Assembly (NCBI GenBank): GCA_009823395.1
Contig: CM020510.1
Location: 14,264,273 to 14,328,272 of the forward strand
Length of the DNA: 64,000 nt
Reading direction: 5' to 3'
DNA from: Thamnaconus septentrionalis
Lineage: Eukaryota; Chordata; Actinopteri; Tetraodontiformes; Monacanthidae
Position numbers and translations under genes: made by a program. Below the pieces are notes generated by a model. That model saw only the letters and a program-made list of their open reading frames with translations, was not told the origin of the DNA and searched no databases. This document shows positions 35,079 through 48,400 of this stretch, in pieces. The number at the start of each line of letters is the position of its first letter. The first letter of the stretch is position 1.

Positions 35079-38000
35079 AACCCAACATGAAACAAAGGAA
35101 ACAGACTCTTTGATCATTACCTACCTGTCAGTCTGCCCTCCACAGGGACTGCATGTTACGATTACTGATGTGCTGCACTGTCAGGTCAGAAACACGCATG
35201 CAAACTCAAAGACACGGAGGAGTGGAGGTGGGAAGAGTGGCCGGGGGGTGTCAGCGGGAGTGGGAGGGGTCACCGCGATGAGTCGAAATTGTGTTGACGT
35301 CCCAGAGGAGGTGAAACCACGATGACCACTGCAGCCCGGGCAAAGAGCGAGTTTATTATTCCATATTAGGACTGCAATTAGCCTCATCAACTGTGCGGCT
35401 CGCGCATCTGCATTTCCACTAATGGCCAATTTAGGTCTTCATTCCACGAGTTTGGGGTGCCGCGTGTGCCGAACGTGGGAAGAAAACGAGCAGAGGGCCG
35501 CGCGATCAAAGTGGAGGGCGTTCGGACGTGGCGAGACCAAACTAACAAGCGCTGCCAAGTTCATTTGTTTGTCTTGCTGCTCGTGTATCGTCAGGAAGAC
35601 CTGCTGAGAAGATGTGAAGGCAAAGAAGAAGAAGACACGGTCAGGCCGCTGTGCCACCCATACACTTGTTTCTTTTATTTATATATTTTGAAACCAAGTT
35701 TGAACTTTTTTTTTTTTTTTTAAAACCATTTCCATCTGCCCACACACGGTTTTCAGACTTGGGCTGCTGCCTATAACTTGTAAAGTTGACATGTTACTGT
35801 TTTCTAACGGTAAAGCCATGTTTTTTTTACAAAAATATAAACAACCTATCATGGAAATCCTTAAAATGTAATTTCAAATGTCTATTTAACAAAGCCATCC
35901 CATTCAGCATATGTATGTCATGTATTGCAAATTTCATAAGGTACTCAAAATAAGAAAACAGTACAGCCTGTCCTTATGTGAATAACTTCCTTTTTATCTG
36001 TGTTCGAGGAACGATTAGGACAGGAAGTCTTTGTTACCTTCGAATTTTTTTAAATCATCTTAAATGGCTCAAAGACAACAAACTAGCAATCAGCCCAATA
36101 TCACTTTTCAGTGAAACACAAAAAAAAACAGGAATTGCCTTTAGTTTGACTCATGTCCTCCCTGACATTCATGCAGCGATAGTTCGTGACCTACGCCGCG
36201 GGTCACCGCCAGTGTACGATTAAATAAAAGTTTTGCCAGTAAGCGGTCAAACACGCCGCTGTTCGCTTGGTGGCTTTTCAACAAAACATTTCATCACCCC
36301 GAGCGCCGTCTTGTTCCTCCTACGGCGCCAGGACGGAAACAAAAACATTAACGGGGACCAGTGGACCTGCACTATTTCATCCTGACGCACAACATCAGAC
36401 CAGCAGCAGCTGCAACTGAGAAACTAGAGAACAGAGGTTTTTTTTTTTCACCTTAAAAAAACTCAGACACTGCCAGTTTTATGGTTAACAACTCTTCGGG
36501 ACTATTCATTTTTTTGTTTCTTTTTGAAAGAATCCTTTGAAAAGGCAGCGCAGTGTTCTAATGCCTGTTAGGGGGAACGTCTGCACCTTTATGGCCGTCT
36601 GTGTGACATTTCTTATTCCCCTCAGTTATCTTTTGTCACCTCTTGCAAACAGTTGTCCCCCCCGCTACCGCTGCACCCACCAACCTAAAAGTCGCTCTTT
36701 AATCTTCGCGGACCCCCGCTGGCGCCGGGTCTCTAAACCCAGAACAATATTAATGCGGCAGCCAGAATACACAAATTCATACCCGGCGTCACGAGGCGTG
36801 TTTGGCTGTGTTCCCATTTCAGGCGAGCTCCAGCCCTGTCGTGCGCGCCAGCCACCCACCCACCCACACGACGACACGGGACGGTCACATTGGGTTGCGG
36901 CAATTTGCAGGGTTTCACCGTGTAATGGCTTTCCCCGCGTCTCTCCCCGGAAAAAACGGGCGACGACACCTCTGTAACTACTTTGGGAGAGGCGCCGCTC
37001 CGACGCCATTAGCATACATTGCGCTGTCAATTTAAAGGTAATGTTCGCAGCTTATCCTTATGGGAATGAGTCAATTTGTTTTAGAGAGCAGCTCGGAAAA
37101 ATACGCAAAACAGATGAAACGACGCGAACGCTGTGTGGATTTTGCGGCAGAAACATTATATTACATATTTCATGCGGACCCGCCCGCACCCGCCCGCGCA
37201 CACCCGCCCGCAACCAGTAATGTTGTCTCTGTTACGCTCCGAATCAGAGCGTCAGATCTCGGCACTCGACATCAAAGGCTCGTCACTGATCAAGTGCACG
37301 CCAAGAAATCCGGAGTACAACAGCCTGACAGACTCACCCACCTTCACAGGAGCTCGTTTCATGTGTGTTTGCTGGCTGAGCGACACGTTGCATCTGTGCT
37401 TTTTAAGTCTGCAAACATGATGGCATGATTAATACATACAGCCGTCCCCGCAAAAATAAATACAATTAAATACGACTCACCTCAGAGTGCATGTTCGCGA
37501 CAGCTACGCCGACCAGATCCTGCATATACTGTGCTCTCTGCATGTGCTATAAACAGTCTTTTAGCCTACATATGAATGCGCCATGGCATGGTGTAAATGG
37601 TGGCTGGGATGACGCCATGTATACATGTAATTATGCCAATTGAATCATGGGCTGCAATAGTCGCAGTCCAGCCGTCCCTATTTAAACCTCTTGGAAGCTG
37701 GAAATCGTTGCACTATTTTACACTGTGCCACGAGCCATATGGCAGCGCTGGGCGACCAATAGGAGACGTGAAATATTGGCAGCATGGAAACAAGCAACTT
37801 CAACCAGGAAATCCATTTGCATTTTAATGAGTGTGATAGTATGAGTTTTTTGTTCACAAAACCAACAGCAAGTATATATTTTTACTTGATATCACATCTT
37901 CTAATTGCCGTGTCCCTTGAAATCTTATCTACCATTTACTGGCAATGCGAAAAGAAGCTGGCTTCAGTCAGTGACAGTGTGTTTAATGCTCCACAGCTCT

Positions 38001-39517
38001 ATCAGCTGTCACAGTCCTCATTGGTTATTTATTTTGCCACTTGTTGATCACGTTTGCGAGCTGAAATCCCAGTTCTGGGGCACGACGCAGCTGTTTCCAG
38101 TAATATGGTAGTCGCCGGGACTCCTGGAACCAATTATAACTGACAGGTTTTATCCTGCATAGAGAAGCGCGCGGCCTTGTCACATTTCGTGCCACCTCTG
38201 TGACAGCGACACCCCTGAGCGCATGACGTTCTGGTTGTTTTAGCACCTTGTTGGCGCATGTACTCCATTTGCCAGTCGGACTGAGTTCACCTCGCTCTTT
38301 ACCTGCGCTCCAACCTGCACCCACTCCTCACCCTGGCTGTGCTTCCATCAGCCGTGCTCACGGCGATCGAAAGCGCAAACCCTCTCGGTTAAATAGCGGC
38401 GCGAAGACGGAGCGCTGAGCAGTTGATTATTTTTAATGAACAGAATGAGAAGACGGAGAGTCGACGCATCTGAAGGACGGTTCACTTTCAGCGAGACCTC
38501 CTGCATTTTTCAGTGAGACACCGGTGGCAGCTCGGTGAAGAGCGGCTCCGGGTGCCGCGGCTGCAGCTGCCAGTCGCATCTCCGAGCAATCTGACGGCGA
38601 CCTGCACAATCCGACATCGCACAACGAGTATTGGGGAAAGGTAATGTTGCACGATAGGCGTATGAACTGCAACACGAGTCCAGAGTAATTCACTGGTGCG
38701 GTGCTAATGTAGACCTTAAGAGTGGGATGACTGTGCAGACGATTAATTAGTGCATTTCCATGAAACCTTTAAATGACCATTAGGTAGAAAAAAAACTGTA
38801 TTGAAAAATTCTAAATGACAATGCATGCTTGAGGTGGTTTTAGTCTTTTTCTAATTCCAGGAAGATGCAACATGTTTGCGTCTCTTCCTGGAAGTTTCCC
38901 CTAACAAGTTCATTTGCATTAGATGCCTTGATGTGAAATTTCATTATCAATTTTACCCTGGTTTTAAAGCAATTTTGGAAAAGTGCGTAAAGTGAAAGCA
39001 AAACAAATGATTATATCCATTTTAACAGCATGATTTTTGTCCTCATCTTTCCTGTCTTTCATCATCGCATTTACTTTCGCTACATACCCCCAGCTATACG
39101 GATTAACAGCCACTAGCATCTCTATAGTTCTTGGACATCCAGGGCGGAAAGTCTGATTTGTCAAACATGTCATTCATCTACTATCCTTAATTACATTCAA
39201 ACAGTTCTGTGCAATATGTTTCTTGCACAAATCCTCCAAAGCCTGTTCACACTGCACATGGCAATCTACATTCGATGTGAGCCAGAGCGATGGGCACGCT
39301 GCACAGCGGTCATGACTAGAGGAGGACGTGACCTCACGAAGGACGGAAGAGAGGAAACAAAAGAGGAGCTTGGACTGATTCGTAGCACAGAACTCGCCCG
39401 CACCTCGTAAGATTAGAGACGCCTCTCAGTCTAAATCAGTCACCCTTTAGTGACATAACCTGCTTTATAGGCTACTCTCCTCAGGGAACCGTTGCCCACA
39501 CAAAGAGAGCAGAGAAC

Positions 39518-39541
39518 ATACACACACACACACACACACAG
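39518..39541. repeat. (CA)n microsatellite
   Basis: About 12 CA units in intron 1. Confidence 0.9.
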
Positions 39542-41819
39542 ACTTCCATTCACACAGACACGCTGAGAGCAAAAGGTATGAATCAAACCCGATGATTAGG
39601 AAGAGAAATTTCAGAGAGAGTGTCTGCAGTGAGAATGTCAGAAACTCCCCGGCAATCACCGACTCCGTTCTCCACTCAACAGAATTTTCTTCCATCAAAT
39701 TCAAGCTAACAATTAAATCTCGGGTTTCAACCGCACGGGAAACTGCAGACACGGGCTTGTTGGCGATTTGACGGAAGAATAGTGACATTCGAGGAGAGGC
39801 TTTTTCAAGGAAGACCATTGCTGGGATGTTGTTTGTTTTGGGCCGACAGGAGGCGGCCGCTGGTGCCGCCGGTGCCGGTGCCAATACCCAGTTTGTCAGC
39901 TCTCCACGCTTCTGGTTGGGATCCTAAGCAACTGCAGGATCAACATCAGAGAAGGTTTTTATCCCCCAGCTTAAAGACCTAGCAAACCACAGCTCCGCGT
40001 CTCTTCCGTAGCCTCTCCCAATCTTAGCCAAGCGTCTGCTTTCCTCCTTGAAATAACCCGACAACTGCTTCTCACATTGAGCACAAAGAAGAAGGGCACA
40101 GTTTATTGGCAGATTCAGCAGAGGATTTATGGGGTAGTTCTTTGTGGCTTGTTGCTGGAAGCAGTAAAATTAAATTGAATAGGAAGTCTTTTGTCTGAAG
40201 CCAACTTAGCTCATCTTCCGCCGGGAAAAACATTTAATTTTGTTTGAAACAAGCACTTTAAATCTGCACCTTTTCCACCCTCTCAAAATCAGGAGACGCA
40301 CTGTACCTTGGTTGTTTTTGGGAAATTGAATCACTGGAATCAATTTCAACAATGTAAGAATACTCCTTAAACAATCTGGCTAAAAAATAAATAAATAAAA
40401 CAATAAAAAACAAAGACAAGAAAATGAAGCCGGCGTGTCAAATGAGGTGAAATGCAGCCGAAATGAATCCAAACATGGAAGAGCCGTGAGACTGGAGTGG
40501 AATACACACTGTGAACAATTAAGCACCTCATCCAGCATACGAATCAGCTGCGGGCACATTACGCACATACTGTAAGCTCATTACCGCCGAGGAACACACA
40601 AGCCGATCAGATCCAGCGATGGCGCTCGCTCAGGATCCCCGCCTGTCATTCAACTCCCTGACCCGCCGCTGCGGCCTAATCGCCGCCGCCGACACAATAG
40701 CCTCTTGTTGCGTTTTAACAAGTCCGGCTTCATTATGGCCAGGACTTTTCCCAGACTTTTTTTTTCACTCTTTGATGGATGCTAAGCTTTCATCTCCTCC
40801 TCCCTCCCCTCCTCCCAAAAAAAGAAGATTTTTTATTTTCCGAACGCAAACACCCATGGTTAAACATAAAAGGGCTGAGATATTCTAAAACTGACATCAC
40901 TTCAAAGGGAGCGAACACATTCAAAGGGTATCACAGGAGAGAGATTCAAAAGGCTGCTAGTCACCTGTAATCCACTGCTAATACTTGGTCCCTGCAACCG
41001 CATATTAACATGCACGGCGGCTGCACGTGGCCTGGCCGGGTGCATATGCATACACAGGCGGGCGGGCGGGGGACGGGGGAGGAGGGTAGGGGAGGGGCGG
41101 GAATATTCAAATGAACAAGATGTACAGCGGGAGGAATCTCGGCGACGCGTCTTTTACGTGGCGTGTCAATTTGTTCACCTGCGCTGCGTTCGCAGCGACA
41201 ACAACTTGCGTTTAGCCTCGGTCGGCGTCTCTTGTTGTCCCCCCCTCCCCCCTCCCGCCCCCAACTACCCCCACTTCTTCCCCGCGTCTAATTCTTTCAT
41301 CGCTCCGGCTCTTTGTCTCGGCCCTCTTTGTGTTTCCCGTTCAAAAGGTGTTGCTTTAAGGAAACGAGCTGCTTGTGTGTTCCTACGCGGCCCTGTGATG
41401 TCGCCCCGTGCGTCCGCCCCATAGGCGGCCCCGCTTATGGTTTTTCCGGCCCCGCGTGAGTCCACATCAAGTGAGGGGGAATCGGCGACGGCTATTAAAG
41501 CAATGCTTGGCCATGCGCTCACTTTGGGAGCCCTAATTAAGCCATGTGTGGCGCCGGCGCCGACGCTGTCAGTCCCCTCGTGGCTCCTGCCGTCCTGCCG
41601 GCGTTGCTGTTGCTGCTGCATATTTCTTGTAATATTTCAAATGGCGTTTTTCCTCTTTTTGTAATCAAAGAAGTTTCCCTCTTCCACCTTGCAGCGAAGG
41701 TAAACTCTAACGCATTTAGCTTTTCCCACTTTACGTATTCCAAGTGCTGTATGTCTGCTGGATGTATCCGGCTCGTTGTTGTTCATTTTCTGCCAACTTT
41801 AACATAATAAAAGACGTTC

Positions 41820-42405
41820 ATACTATCATTCAAAAATTTGAGGTCACTGACTAATGCCTGCATTCAACTCCATTATAACCAGCATCATGGAATAATCTAC
41901 TGGAATGCTCGAAGAACATTACTACTGGTGCATGGAAATCAGTCAGGATGTGCTGGCCACATATAGGATGACTTTGACAGCTTTTGCCTTGAATGTCTAG
42001 TTGAATGTGATTTTAAAGAATGAATCAAGTGTGCTATATGTGGCCATTATTAAAAAGTTCAATGCTTTGAAATTGCAAAAAAAATCTCAACATTACTAAA
42101 ACAAAGCTTTGTATTATAATCACACTTAGTTGTGTGCACTAGTCCATAAAAGATTAAACAAATGAAAATATCATATACGCTCTTTAAAACCCGAACCCTA
42201 CTTTTAGTGTGTTCACATGGATTTTTTCACACTTTGTATTCTCTCAATCACTTTTAATTAGAAATTGGAAATAGAGAAAATGCTAACATGTTCTCAGACT
42301 TCTTCAGCACAACTAGACTGATTTGCATGCACTCATAATGAAACCGCTTATAATGCAGTTTAATGCAGTAATGAACAAGTGACCCCAAACTTTTGAACAG
42401 TAGTT
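41820..42405. mobile_element. Non-autonomous Tc1/mariner-like element with long inverted termini
   Basis: The left end reads ACTATCATTCAAAAATTTGA then GGTCACT. The right end, read in reverse complement, is ACTACTGTTCAAAAGTTTGG then GGTCACT. The inverted similarity continues inward for several tens of bases (CTGCATT-AACTCCATTATAA against CTGCATTAAACTGCATTATAA). From memory the termini match a widespread fish Tc1-like family with ends CACTACCGTTCAAAAGTTTG. The roughly 590-nt interior has no transposase frame, so the copy is an internally deleted, diverged relic. Confidence 0.75.
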
Positions 42406-45400
42406 ACATAGTGTGTGATTGCTGGTATGCACCAGGACTGATTCCCTGAGAAGGAAAATATCAAGGAGATTAGAAATGAGGTTTAAGTAGCAAAAATGTG
42501 TCACAATGAGGGATAAGAGCGATAAGATCTTGGAAAATCTCTCCCAAAAACCCTCCATGAGGAGCTGACGCAGAGGACCAGCGTCTACGAAGAGACAAAA
42601 ATGGGGAAGTTCAGGTGCTACTTTGTGCATTAGGCCCTTATGTAACTATACAGTCTGTGCTATCAGAAGTCTACCGCAATTATTGCTTTATCCCTTTATC
42701 TTTTCATCTTTTTGTATCACATATGGAATTATTCTGCTTGTGGGATCCATACAGTTTTACCTTTTCTCCGACCTAACGAGGCAGAATAATGAGACACCAG
42801 GAGTGGCAAAATGGATGACGCCAGGGTTTGGCAAGCCTGCACACCCGAGATCCGCAGATCGCGTGGACGGCTTTCAATTGCACGTTTATTCATTTATTAC
42901 TATATGAAGCCATTGACCCGCCACTTCAACACCTGGGTAGCCAAGTGTCTCAGATAGTTTTGGAACTGCACACTGAAACGTTGCCTGACTGGGGAATCAT
43001 ACGAGCACTGCTGAGCAAGCCACTTAAAAAATGCAGCAGCGAGCTCAGCCTGCAGTTGCCGCACATCAAAATAGGAGCTTGATGCAGTGAAGCCATCCTT
43101 GGGGAGAAGGCGCGAGTTAAGATACAAGGAAGTGGCAAAAGTAGTTGGCTTCTAGCAGAGCTGCAGTTATTATTTTAAAGGCCCCGACATGTAAAGTGTA
43201 GCAGCTCTCCTTTTTTTTTTTGAGCACCTGTTTATTTCTCATGTAAACGGTCATGTCTGTCGTCAGTTGGACGTCAATCCATGTTTTCTCATGCCCAACT
43301 CTAGTAGTGGAACAATAAAGTCACCTCCCTGCAAGTCTATCTGGGCTTTATGTACATTCCAAATGCTGTCAGAAGCACAAGATCCAAATCAAATTCAACA
43401 AATGTAGCAGTTTAATTGCATTTCATGTCAAGAGATCCCTTTAGGAATTACACAATGAAACCTCGTGTCAAGTCAGTATTTTCTTAAGGACAGATCTTTC
43501 CTCTAATCTGTCGTTTCCTGCGACGTCCACAGTGTATCTAATAAGTGGCCAGAGGCACAAAGAAGCCAATCAGAGCTACAGTATGTGTGCACAGCCCATC
43601 GGAGAGCAAGAGCTGGAATCAGCGCTCATTGTCAGCGCTCCCATTAATTACACAGTTAGCTTGAAGGCTAATCTATAGTGTTCGTTAAACACAACACTGA
43701 TGGACAGGAATCAAAGGTTTGCTCTGTTTTTTTTGGTTTTTTTTTGACGGCCCTCTAAACAGCGGTTCGTTTGTCCTCCTTCATGGTCAGACGCATCAAG
43801 GTTCGCGCCTCCTTTGACAAACCTTGTAATTGCTTTAAGTGCAGAGGGTTGAGGCAGCAACGGCCAAACCCTCCGCCGTTCTCATTTCCAAAGAGCGGCG
43901 CCAGAGAGAGAGAGAGAGACAGAGAGAGAGATAAAGGAAAGTAAACAGTGGTTCTATTGTTCTGCAGAGTAAGCTCAGACATCAGGCTCGGTGAAAAGTG
44001 TAAACAACGTATATCAGAAAAAGCTGTGAACATCGGCCAGCGTGCCCTCGGAAAAGTCGCAGGCGGCAAAGAGAATCACACATTCTGGCAGAACGCTCGA
44101 TATCTCTTTAGGGGGAAAAATGAGCTTCATTTTTAAGCTGTTCAAATGTCCATTTCCATTTGATTGCTCTCTCAAGCTGCTGTGTATTAGTTTGGCACAG
44201 CGGGCAGACAGTCCACTCAATAGAACAATTCTTCAAACCATTTTGTTTCTGGGCATCTTAAATTAACAGATTGTGCCAACAGGCAAGTGAGGGGAAAAAG
44301 GAAAATACACACAAAAAAATATCCACCAACAACAAGATATGTTTCTTTGTGTGCAGATAAAGAAGAAGAGAATCCTTTGTTGGATTCGATGTAGGGTCAT
44401 GAAAAGTGGAAACATTTTTACTTTTAATTAGTTTAGTTTATGTATCTCCTTTTAACAAAGCCTCCCAAATACCCCGGGGCTGCAAACAGATTGCACCGTA
44501 ACCACTTTCATAGAAAACATTGCAGAATTGGTTACTGCCAGTCGTTATCTGCAAAAACTGATTTTTTTTTTTTTTCCTCCCTTCCTCTTCTTCTGCGAAT
44601 TGTGAATGGATCCTTTTGTGGCAAACAAGAGCACCGTCTTAAAAACATTTAACCTACGAAGGGCCGAGCGACAGGCGAGGAAAGCTCACCTCGCCGCAGA
44701 GAACGAAAGTCTTTTGTGGGCAAAAATTTACAGTTTTAAAATCAGCCGCCCCTCCACTTTTATGGCCTCAGTCTCTGGATTTATTCTTTTCGTGCCCACT
44801 TGGTGGTCAATCTCTCTTAGGAAACGTCTATGAATAATTCCCATATCTGTAACTCTTCAGCTTAATGTTATTCAAAGGGGATCGATAGGATGCTGTAATT
44901 CAGACGCGCACAAAAAAACTTTTTTTATTTATTCATTTTTTTTGCTTATCACCAATGCTCTCTCGCAGCACTTTGCAGTGATCAATTATTAAAATCTGCT
45001 TCACCCGGACTCTTCGTGTCAACAGAATAGGGAAGTCAGATTTATTCTATAGGCTCAGACGTTTGAGAGGCAATTTTTCATCTGAGTAGCCTTTAGCATA
45101 TCTTATTAAAATACATTACGGGGCTTGAAGATTTATTTATTCAGCGTGATAGCTCATTAGTCAGATTAATGTAATGTAATCTCTCCTCTCTAGAAATGGT
45201 GCGCAGGCAGCCAACGATCTCCGCGCTGCGTTTGTAAGTGAATGACGAGGGTGAGGCCCAAGCCTTGTTTCGAGACGCTACTTCTGTTTGGAGGCTGATG
45301 AGATGTTAAATGTAACTTTTGGTACCTGTGAGTACAACAGATCCTTTAAGGTCCAATGTTACACCAAATTTATTTTCTTTACCTTGCCTTGCATTGTAAA

Positions 45401-48400
45401 TGATCAAAAACAAAACAAAACAACAACATATTTAGCCCTGTGTTTGCAGCCTCCAGCAAAAAACAACAGTGCGGACTGAGAAGGCAGCATCTCAAAGGGC
45501 TGATTTCCAGAATTGCATGTTTTAAAACACACTTTCTACAAGTATGTGTTTATATGGGTGATATATTACAAGCAGCAAGTCAGATTAATATGCAGTTACA
45601 TTTCAAGCAGTTACTTAATAAACTCCACATACAGACTAAAGTGTGCTGATGAGGCCTAGAAGGAGTCGAGGGGGCTCTGCCACCGCAACCCGCTGTGAAT
45701 AAGCTAACTATGGAACCACCTACAGTCACGGCTGAATGTGATGCTATCTGCGGCCGCGAAGCCGCTAAGGGAGACGAGCTCTGACCTTCAAACCTTCCCC
45801 GACACCGCCGTTCACCCTTCACAGCGGCCGCGTACCGCACTGACTGAGGACACGGCGAGAGAAAGTGCAAAAGAGAAGTGGGATGAAAGAGGAGAAGGAG
45901 CCAAAGTCTGCGGCGAGCGTCGGGTTCAGAGCGCGGCTGAACCCGGCGCTTCAAAAACAACAAGTTGCGCACAAACTCCAAAGGTGCTCGGGGCAAATGT
46001 GTCACAGTCAGTGAAGGATGCTGCTTGTTTATTGGCGGTAAGTGCAGAAAATGTAATCCTGGGCGTGTTTGCAAAGCAATAACTTTAGGGCCCCATAACC
46101 ACTACTGTCTGCCCTCGTATGATGACATGATGTTCAGTGACAATGAGTAGGTGGGTGCCTTTAAACTATTCCTATGAGATTGTCCCTTTGATCGACCAGC
46201 CTCTATCATGGGAATGAGGAAATATTAATGTTAAATTAAGGTTTTTCACTTCACTTACAGGTTATGAAGCAAAAGTGCCATAATTATTAAGTCATGAATC
46301 ACAAATCAGTGCATTAAAAGTTGGCTGGATTCTGCAGAATGGCCCGCTTTGTTTTTTTTTAATATTCAATTTTCTCAACTGCCTATTTTCTTCCTTCCTT
46401 TTGACTTCAGATGTCCTTTAAATTGCTTTCTTCAGGAGTTATTGCTTATCTTACGATGGCGGGGTGTCAATCAAGTGTTTTTTTGTGCATGTTATGGATT
46501 TGCAAATAACAGCTTTCTAGAAACCTTGGGAATTAATGAGAGAAAGAAATATTGCAAAATAAGCTTCTGAGGGAGGTGAAAATGTTGCTGAATCGATGAA
46601 AAGTAAATCAAACACGGGCAAAGAAAGCAAAGTGATTATATCAGGAGCCAAGTGACTTCGCCATGCTCTGCTCCATGGGCTAAAGCAGGACAACATAGGT
46701 GATTATTGGTAGAGGGGGCAGCAACTATGCCTCAAAATAATTATAAATGCCATATTAGCATTTAATGTGGCAAAGCAGCTGTGGATAGAAATGCACAAAG
46801 GGAGCATTGTACTGTCAACTGTATAGTCTTTGTAGTCTCCATTGCAACGCTGGGTGGTTAAAGTTGTGCAGTCAAATCTCATTGGGAGAAAAAGTCATCC
46901 TGAGAGTATCACAGCACCCAAGTATGGAATGATGAGTGCAAGCGATTAAAACAAACAAGCAGCGCTGCGGTTTTCTCTTAATCCCATTACACTCGTTTGG
47001 TCAAAAACCATGACGTTGTTGTCATTCAATGATCAGTCGATGTCAAAGAAAATGAGTGACCAAGTTGTAAACAAGGAGCTTGACCTCAACTAGCGTCAGC
47101 CAAAATATGATTTGCTAAAATGATTAAGGATGATTTTTTTCTGTCTGTAATTCTAAAACTGTTAGATCCAATCAGCCGCTCGTCTCTTTCAGCCGAGCCT
47201 TCCCCTCATGAAAGGATTGGAACTGGCCCTCTTCATCTTGAGCAAAGTGGGACACACCTTCACTCTGGGGACTCACTGCCCATCTTAGCAGCTATTTGAG
47301 GAACTACTTTCCTCCCAAAGGTCTGATTCCTAATGTCAACAGTATTTGTAAGAAAAAAAAAATGCAGAACTGCCTGGTCTCCACTCTAAATGCCAGCTTC
47401 AAGGAACAGAAAAAAGAGGTAAAATTGTGTTTCTTCTTTCACTTTTACGACATCAGGGGAAAAAATGACAGTGATTACAAATACACACTGTTTACAAAAA
47501 GTCCTAATAGCGGCTCTTTGAGATGATGTGAATCCAGTGTTTGATCACCGTCCTTGGGCAATTTTTCAAATCCTTCTACGCTACAAAAAAAAACCAAAAC
47601 ACTGATGTGGGGGAGAAAAAAAAAGCTTTTGCGGTACTCTGATTACAGATTATTACAACCCAATGAACAAACATTTGTCTTGTCAACTCCCCCATTACGA
47701 ACCGCGTCCTCGTGACTGCGGAGCCATTTGCAATCTCGTCCCGCGCTACGTTTTTATGTCAAGCACTAACTTTCCCCTCAGACGGCCCCGTCAGACGTGA
47801 GAAAAGCTGCTCAGAGGGCATCCTGTGGCCCGCCGGGTCTGAGGCACGCACATTTTTTCATGCACCATCTGGGCTTCGTAAAAAGCCAAGTGAGAAACAT
47901 CTCTGCGTGTCGTCCCCAGCCTGCCACGAGATGCCAAGAGATTGATTCAAGTAAGGCGAAGGCAGAGCTGACGCCGCAACTAGCGGGACGCTAGTCCCAT
48001 TTAGACTCGCGTTAACAAAACAAGCTTCTTCAAAACTTTAGAGGTGTTTTGCAAAAGTAGAACGTACTGACAAATTCACTAAACATTGGTTGAAAAGAGA
48101 CAGTTTGACACTTACAGAACACCTCTTGCACTACACAACGCTAAATAAAGATGAAGCATTTATTCTGACTTTGGTTTTAGTCTCAATGCAGCTTTAGATA
48201 GACTTTAGTCCCCATTTACTTCATTTATCTACTCAATTGGAAAACTGGACTGGCAGACTTTTTTCTTTTTGGAAGGCGGGGGTTAATGCCGACCACCATT
48301 GGCCACAAGGGGAGCTGTTCACTCACTGTTAAATGTTCACCTCTGTGAAACGAAGTCATATGGTCAATATGGACAATGTCACCAGAGCAACCATTGGCAT

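Larger units (their letters stand above)
34800..41819 (-). other. Intron 1, 34.8-41.8 kb
   Basis: No exon was recognised. It has a (CT)n tract at 35020-35078, a T run at 35707-35720, CCCGCCCGCA repeats at 37180-37212, a short (CA)n at 39518-39541 and a (GGCG)n stretch at about 41058-41100. The stretches 36.70-37.05, 37.40-38.05 and 40.55-41.80 kb are unique sequence of conserved non-coding type. Confidence 0.6.
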
